Shown one piece after another: positions 57,878 to 64,000 of a stretch of 64,000 bases of DNA. Source of the DNA: Rhytidiadelphus loreus. Its lineage: Eukaryota; Streptophyta; Bryopsida; Hypnales; Hylocomiaceae. The DNA lies in contig OX344763.1 of NCBI GenBank assembly GCA_947034895.1, positions 23,219,001 through 23,283,000 on the forward strand, written 5' to 3'. Position numbers and translations under genes: made by a program. Every line of letters starts with the position of its first letter. The first letter of the stretch is position 1. Below the pieces are notes generated by a model. It made no database searches, was not told the DNA's origin, and saw only the letters and a program-made list of their open reading frames with translations.

Positions 57878-57918
57878 TGCACTGATCGCACTGTTAACTT
57901 TCTAACTACTAAGGTAGA

Positions 57919-58250
57919 ACTACCCATTGCCACATAGATTTGTTATCTAGGCACTTTGGAGAAGCTATTTGTCAATTCCCATATTTTTCAGAGATTGAAA
58001 AGTTTGAGAGAAGTCAATTGCAGAAAGAATGAAGACATTTTGACAAGAAGTGAATTTTCTGTGATTTTTCAAAGTTAAAATGTTAAATTGTGAATAGACC
58101 CTTGTTAAAGCATGGGATGATGTGTCCACTCCCCAAGTGCATTGCCATCATGATAAAGGGTTGTGAAGATTGTGGTAATAGATAAGCCAATGATGCAAAT
58201 GGGAGGATTTTGGACGAGACAAAATAGGGTGGATGGTGGTATTAGGCAGT
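57919..58250. mobile_element. Relative of the GGT-type insertion of unit B
   Basis: It starts GGTAGAACTACCCATTGCC; its other end read inwards is GGTAGAACTGCCTAATACC. These match the termini of the insert at 34724-35172. Target duplication is not clear. Confidence 0.4.
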
Positions 58251-58797
58251 TCTACCCATGGTTCTACCTTACTCAGTGTTTCCTTGGACAATTAGGACTC
58301 TCTAACTTTATTCGACCAAGTAAAAAGGTGGAGGTACCAATAGCCAATCATTTAAGCAATTTTGGAGTAGATGGTGAGCACTATGAGGTGGTGGAAATTC
58401 TTCCCATATAAAAAGATAGGAAATATGGGGATTGCAAAATTTTCAGAATTTTATTCCCTTAATTGAAATCACTGTGAATTTTGGGAGCCAAAAAGTGCAT
58501 TTCACTTATAACTAATGTCTAGAGTCTTCCTATTCTCATCATTCAAGAACTACTTTCTTGCTCACTACTTCAAGACATGTGTCATAACCTTATTAGTTCC
58601 AACCTTGAAAAGGACAAAAAAAGACATTCCAAACTTTGGTTGAAAATTTGTTCTAGCCTTGGTTGGAAATACTGCACCTTTACAGGTTGGGCATTGGGCA
58701 TGGTCGACAATTGGTGCCTCAACCTTATCAGGACCCATATGAATATGACCAAGTCCTTCAAGAATACAAAAATGCCAAGTCCTTGAAATAAATTGTG

Positions 58798-59681
58798 GGC
58801 CTTTTCGTAGAGTATTGGTATTTTTGATTTTTGAATGACAAAATAATTTTGCACCATGATGTTTAAACATATTTTTTAGACCTATTGAATAATTTTCAAT
58901 ATTTTGGGGATTATTTTATATTTATTATGAAATATTTTACACTTTTAATTTAAAATATACAATAAATTTAATGACATGTCATGACATCTCTAGAGAATTT
59001 AAAATATAAATTTCAATCATGTATAGTTGGAAAATGGAAGCATGTAGAGAGAAGAACTTTGAAGTATGGTAACAAGACTTCTTTCAAGTTAATGTAGTAA
59101 ATTGACACCCAATGTAGAATTAAGGCTCATTTCAAGGCTAATGTAGTAAAATTCACATTGATTGTGGAATTAAGGCTCATTTCAAGGCTAATGTAGTAAA
59201 ATTTACACTCAATGTGGAATTAAGGATCAAAATTGGGTGAAAATTCACCATTCATTACATGTGTTTTAGCTGTTGGGGAAGGCTGTGAGTTCCCAACTTG
59301 AAACCCACTTGAGAACCGTTGAAACCTGTCGAAACCTGCCTGCGCTGACTTGGCCAAGAGATTGCCAGGTCAGTTTTTTCGAAAAAATAAATAAAAATAA
59401 ATAAATAAACTTCGTTTCTCATTTTAAGGACTTAAATTATTATTATTATTAATATTTATTTATTTTTTCGAAAAAAAAAGTCTAATACCAGAGTTTGAGA
59501 AGACCAGGAGGAACGGAGCTAGGAACAGGCCCAAAACGGCCCTCCAGCCCCCCCCCAATCTCATCTAATGTCAAAATTTCTATAAGTACTACATTGTAAC
59601 CTCTATACATAGCAAAAGATTCATTTACTATTCCATAATTTGATGTGATCTTTTGGATAGCCATTGAATTTATATAGAAAA
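58798..59681. repeat. Isolated 3' flank of a kinase-LRR gene (unit D)
   Basis: Collinear with about 7199-7680 and 63290-63780 (AATAAATTTAATGACATGTC, later CATAATTTGATGTGATCTTT). It is cut at 59682 by a TTAA element, and no LRR sequence follows. Confidence 0.6.
59090..59230. repeat. Tandem repeat of about 62 bp inside unit D
   Basis: The phrase AAGGCTCATTTCAAGGCTAA plus TGTAGTAAAATTCACA occurs two to three times in succession with small changes. Confidence 0.75.
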
Positions 59682-60215
59682 TTAATCCCCAAGTTCCTTG
59701 ACTATATTTTCACCGAAAATGCTCCAAAAGTGCCATTTCTAGTATACGCACCAACTTTTGGAAAATAAACTATTTTTGGACACAAGTAATTGTAGAATCT
59801 TGTAATATGCTAGTAAAAAAAGATTTGGAAAAAATTTCAAATTTTCCACCTTGTGGATTGTAAGATATAAGCATTCAAATTCATTGAAATCATTTTTTGG
59901 GCCTTTTGAAAAACAGTGCAATTGCACTTCACAACTTCACTTTTCTATGAAAAAATGTCCAAAATGGTGGTTCTTTTTTGGATTATTTTTCCTAGACAAG
60001 TTGGTTATGTGCTTAAAATTTTTTTTAAAAGAAAGATAAAATAAAAATTCACATCATTTGGAATCGTACAACATATAGGAGAAAAGAATAGTAAGTAGAA
60101 AAAAGTAGAAAATGATTCAAAATACAAAATTGTTAAGAATTTAGTTATGGAATGGAAAAATGCCAATCCCAATGGTTGAAATGTTGTAATAAACAATCTA
60201 CATCCTAGGATTTTA
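59682..60215. mobile_element. TTAA-target transposon fragment inserted in unit D
   Basis: The left border reads GAAAA-TTAA-TCCCCAAG, where unit E has the uninterrupted GAGAATTAAGGGAGCC. The interior matches the copy at 18278-19223 (AAGTGCCATTTCTAGTAT). The right end is missing. Confidence 0.55.
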
Positions 60216-61829
60216 TTTTAAATATATGGATCCTTGTATCCTACAATACCTAAAATTTAAAGGAAAGTTAAGGGAGTTGAAAAAACACACATTAAAATAG
60301 AAGGCACTTCATTCTAGTTGGAAATGTTAATAATTTATATGATACATTCACGCTTTAAAAAATACTTATTTTTTGTAAAATAATCTATATTTTTTAAATT
60401 AATAAATATATTTTATCCCCAAAAAATAGAAGGTCAATTTATTAAAAAATTATAGGAATATTGATTATTGTTGCATAGTTACTATATTAGTAGGTAAAAT
60501 ATCTTGTAGAAATGACTTGGGGAGATCACTCCATGTAATTTAAGGTATACATTTGAGTTAATAGGGTATCTGATGTGGGGCTATTTATCTCAATTATTGT
60601 ATTTAAATGACCATATTTTTACATAAAAGACTATAAAGGGTATGTTTTCAATACCCTATGGTTTTTTCTAAAAGTTCATTTATGTGGGTTTTTAAGTGGG
60701 GCTATTGTACATGTACTATTTAACACTAGAAGAAACTCAAGTTTTTTCTAGTGTTAGTAATCTTTGTAGGGATGTTATATGGGGTGTCCGCAAATGTCTA
60801 TGTAGATGTCCAAAAAATTGCGTCAAGATTGACATGCAAAAAACATCAAAAATCTTGGTGGACACTAAATGTTTTCAAGAAAACATCCACACAAACATGG
60901 ATCAATGGGGTAGCGAAAGGTTGCCATGTGGCTACCACTTTAATACCCCATGAATGTAGGAGGGCATGTAGGATTTTTTTTTATCTATCCCATCCATGAT
61001 GTGGTAGAAAATGTGATGTAGCATCTAGCAAAGATGATGTTGCATGCTTAGTCAACATAATTTTATATCCTCTCATAATTTAAATATTGTTTTCTAAGAT
61101 GTCAATTCAAACTTCAAAATGTTTTCTGAGACGCCTTTTGTAACGGCAGCTTAATTGTTGAGACATTTTTTGAGACATTAACTTAGATGTCCAATCATTT
61201 TATAAAGTCCACTTAGACATATACGAGTACATTTCATCATGAACACCTCTTGAGATGTCCAATATGATTTAGGTCCTATACAAACATAATATCCAATACA
61301 ACATGTCATATGCTTGTACTTATATAAATCTACATTTACAAGAATGCACCAACAATGGGGATTGGGGACCAACGTGAAACAAAAGGATTGAATTCCATCT
61401 AATGTATTAAAATGCTAGCCCTAGTGTTTTCAAACAATTTTGAAATATTGTAAACAGATTCATTTGCACTTTTAATATAGACATATAGGTCCCTCAAACC
61501 TATTTTTTTTAGTTGAAGATGATATTAAAAGTATAAATTTCTTTGTGGCATTTTTCTTATTGATTTTTTAACAAATGAGAAATGTTGAATTCTTGTAGTA
61601 AGAGCCTTGTTCATGATACATGGATTCCTTGTTATTGTATTATATGTTTTGCAACAAACATGTTGTGATAAATTCAATTTGGTAATATGTATAAAGATAT
61701 CTTTCAGTATTTGGAGGTTGTTTGTTCCGGGGTTTGTTCTCTAGTTAAAGGTGATTTACAATTGATTGTGTGTTCATGTGGGTCTTCACAAAAGATGGTG
61801 GTCATTGTATTGACATGTGCTTTGTCTGT
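60216..61829. other. Intergenic with a short palindrome at 60721-60756
   Basis: No gene. AACACTAGAAGAAACT (60722-60737) and AGTTTTTTCTAGTGTT (60740-60755) form a 16-bp inverted pair with one mismatch and a 2-base loop. Its outer word equals the CACTA-like end at 388. Several AGATGTCC words follow up to about 61250, which might be subterminal repeats of a decayed CACTA element. Confidence 0.4.
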
Positions 61830-62200
61830 TGAGGGCATTGTCATGGATGTCTAACTTAATATCAAAACTGAGTTTTTTCAAGAAATGATTGGATTGTTGT
61901 TGGCAAAGACTTACGATGGTTTCTAGTCGAAGATGAATAGTTCAAAATTAGAAGAGCTCCTTTGATGTATGTTTCTAGATAAGATTATTTTGACAAAGCT
62001 ATTTTTTATTAAAGGGTGTAACTTACCACACAAGTTGGACCTGCATCCTCATAGATGTGATCTTTTCATGAACCTCTTTAGTAAACTTGAAATGCGTATG
62101 GTAATTAGGAATCAAACTCTTGCGTTCATTGATATAGATCCTCTAAACATGTGGTGGAAATTTGTAATACCCATGTTGGTACATGTTAGCAATACCTAGA
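61830..62200 (+). pseudogene. Possible decayed LINE endonuclease fragment
   Basis: The plus strand reads RNDWIVVGKDLRWFLVEDE and then, in the same region, DKIILTKLFFIKGCNLPHKL and MRMVIRNQTLAFIDIDPL. The DWIVVG word and its spacing resemble the endonuclease domain of plant non-LTR retrotransposons. Stops interrupt the frame. The assignment is weak. Confidence 0.25.
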
Positions 62201-63228
62201 TTACAAATGTCAAATAAACTAGCTTTAAAACTGCCATAAATGCTTCTCTTCTTTTTCAAAGATACACGCCTATTCTTTTATGTATCTAAAGGATGACTAA
62301 ATGGTGGTGAATCCACCTTACTTTACTATATAAATGTAATTGTATATGTAATTGTGTAATGTTGAGGGAATAATATCAAAAGATCTCCGGATCCTCAATT
62401 CCCAAGTTAATCCCTAAATGCTCGAGTGACTATTTTTGGGTCACTGCTTGACTTTAGGCAGCATTTTTGGGCAAAAAAAAACTTTTTTTTAATTTAAAAA
62501 AATATTGGATTGTCTTTTGATATTTCTATTCAAAACTAAGATCACTACACTGAAACAAAAATTATAAGAGAAATAGCACAGAGAGTTTAGAATTGGCCTA
62601 ATGTTGAGAAACTTACTATTTTAAAAAAGTGTTTATGTTCTCATCACTAGATCTCATGCATTTTTTCACAAATCAATAACAAATATAATTTTGAACAAAA
62701 AATAATTCAAATGCTAAAGATAGAAATTATATTTTTGGTGATTTTAGGAAGTTATATCTTCAAAATTCATTTGAAGAGAATCTAAAAATATTTTTATAAT
62801 TTTGACTATATGGATACTTCCCAATTTTCATGCTTCACAATATCTTCTTTGATGCAAATTTCAAAATAATAATAGAACTTATAATTTATATTAACACATT
62901 TGTGTTTTGTCCAAACCCCTTAGGCTTTTAGAGATTATGTGTTGGAATTCCTTTGTTTGGTGAAGCAATTGAATGCCTCTACTCAATCATGTAGACATGC
63001 AAGAATATGAATGTTCATTTCTTAGATGAGGTCTTCAACTTTGAAAAGAAAATTTGTGGCATTCCTTTACATCAAGAAATCTCTAGATGATTCATTTCAA
63101 TTGCTAAATATATATAAATAAATGCAATATGGATGTTTGCATTGCAATTTGAGAAGGCATCCATCTAGAGATGTTTTGAAGAAAAATTCAAAATTCTCCC
63201 CCAAAAGTCCAAAAGTAATTAGATGTGG
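62201..63228. other. Intergenic; possible TTAA element start at 62407
   Basis: TTAA-TCCCTAAATGC at 62407 resembles the left end of the TTAA family, but no matching right end was found. No gene recognised. Confidence 0.4.
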
Positions 63229-64000
63229 CATATTTAGTTAGTCCTACTTTAACTTGAAAAAATTTGAGAATGCTTGAGATCCAATTTTTTAATCCAATTT
63301 GAACTTTGGGCCATTTCATAGAGTGTTGATATTTTTATTTGATAAGGTACTTTTGCACCATGATGTTTAAAGTATTATTTAGATCTATTGAGTAACTTTT
63401 AGTATTTTTGAGATTATTTATATTTGTTATGAAATATTTTTCACTTATAATTAAAATTTTACAATAAATTTAATGACATCATGATGTCCTCTAAAAATTT
63501 AAAAAAAAAATTCAATCATATATAGTTGAAAAATGGGAGCATACAAAAAAAAGAACTTTAAAATATAGAAAATGTGGTTATAAGATCATTCTTTCAGGGT
63601 TAAAACAATAAAAATTGCACTCAATGTGAAATTAAGGCCCCCAATTAGGGTGATAATACACCATTTCTTGATTTTTTTTCTTTTAACCACTATGCGGCCT
63701 TTGTACATATTAAAAGATTTATTGACTATTCCATAATTTGATGGGATACTTTTGAATAGCCATTGAACCTATATAGAGAATTAAGGGAGCCACACTAGCA
63801 TCCCCTAAGACAAGAACAATCTTTGTTAGGATTCATAATGGGAAGCTATGTCATTTTGCTTTGTCTACCTATAATGTATCTTTTAAATCAATAATGAATG
63901 ATTAAAATACATATGGAATAATTCTTGATTTGTTATTTTTAAAATAAATAAAAATTTGTCAATTCAATAAGTGTAACTATGTGTAGTGAGCAAAGGGTTC
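63229..64000. repeat. 3' flank of a further kinase-LRR unit (unit E), running off the window
   Basis: Collinear with 7150-7905 and 46100-46635 (CATAATGGGAAGCTATGTCA, GTAACTATGTGTAGTGAGCA) up to the last base. In units A and C the LRR exon starts about 0.6 to 1.4 kb after this point. A further gene copy on the minus strand is therefore expected at roughly 64.6-65.4 kb. Confidence 0.6.

Larger units (their letters stand above)
57141..58797. other. Intergenic, AT-rich
   Basis: No gene recognised. It contains an imperfect hairpin (57806-57877) and a relative of the GGT-type insertion (57919-58250), listed separately. Confidence 0.45.

Overview
The window is eukaryotic nuclear DNA from a land plant: AT-rich, gene-poor and full of transposable elements, with consensus plant introns. 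Two features point to a non-seed plant (moss, lycophyte or fern) rather than a flowering plant. One is the style of the repeat-rich LRR proteins, which resembles predicted moss proteins. The other is a Ty3/gypsy chromovirus whose integrase looks like the Tcn1 clade known from basidiomycetes and mosses. The species cannot be fixed from the sequence alone. I see no tRNA, rRNA or CRISPR.

The genic content is a decaying tandem array of one gene family, all on the minus strand. Each gene has a short first exon (19 or 18 codons), a second exon with an alpha-helical N-terminal region plus a TKL-type protein kinase, and a third exon made of about 25 to 34 LRRs of exactly 24 residues. No transmembrane segment, signal peptide or NB-ARC domain is visible, so the product should be a cytosolic kinase-LRR protein with the kinase at the N terminus, the reverse of an ordinary LRR receptor kinase. 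Gene 1 (9307-14060) has one base missing in the kinase exon. Gene 2 (47192-51132) has an intact kinase exon but an altered acceptor before the LRR exon. The duplicated unit is 6.9-21.1 kb for copy A and 45.9-55.4 kb for copy C. Copy B (31.3-35.4 kb) keeps only the 5' flank. Two more 3' flanks lie at 58.8-59.7 kb (D) and 63.2-64.0 kb (E). E runs off the window, so another gene copy is expected just beyond it.

At 37.8-43.6 kb a young 5.8-kb Ty3/gypsy element sits on the minus strand. It has 339-bp LTRs differing at 3 positions, a 5-bp GGTAT target duplication, a gag with a CCHC knuckle, and a pol with protease, RT, RNase H, integrase and chromodomain. Pol is entered through a textbook -1 frameshift signal. 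The primer-binding region matches no tRNA end, but it can pair with the predicted 5' end of the element's own transcript. One in-frame TGA splits the integrase.

The rest is mostly non-autonomous DNA transposons: a TTAA-target family with CCCCTAAAG termini (piggyBac-like, at least six copies with both ends), CACTA foldback MITEs of 203 and 153 bp with 3-bp target duplications, and a hAT-like 226-bp MITE with 8-bp target duplications. Comparison of the duplicated units gives paralogous empty sites that fix several insertion boundaries. At 2.3-3.4 kb lie a 64-bp-periodic array of GCCGACGTCGGC dyads and a 181-bp foldback.
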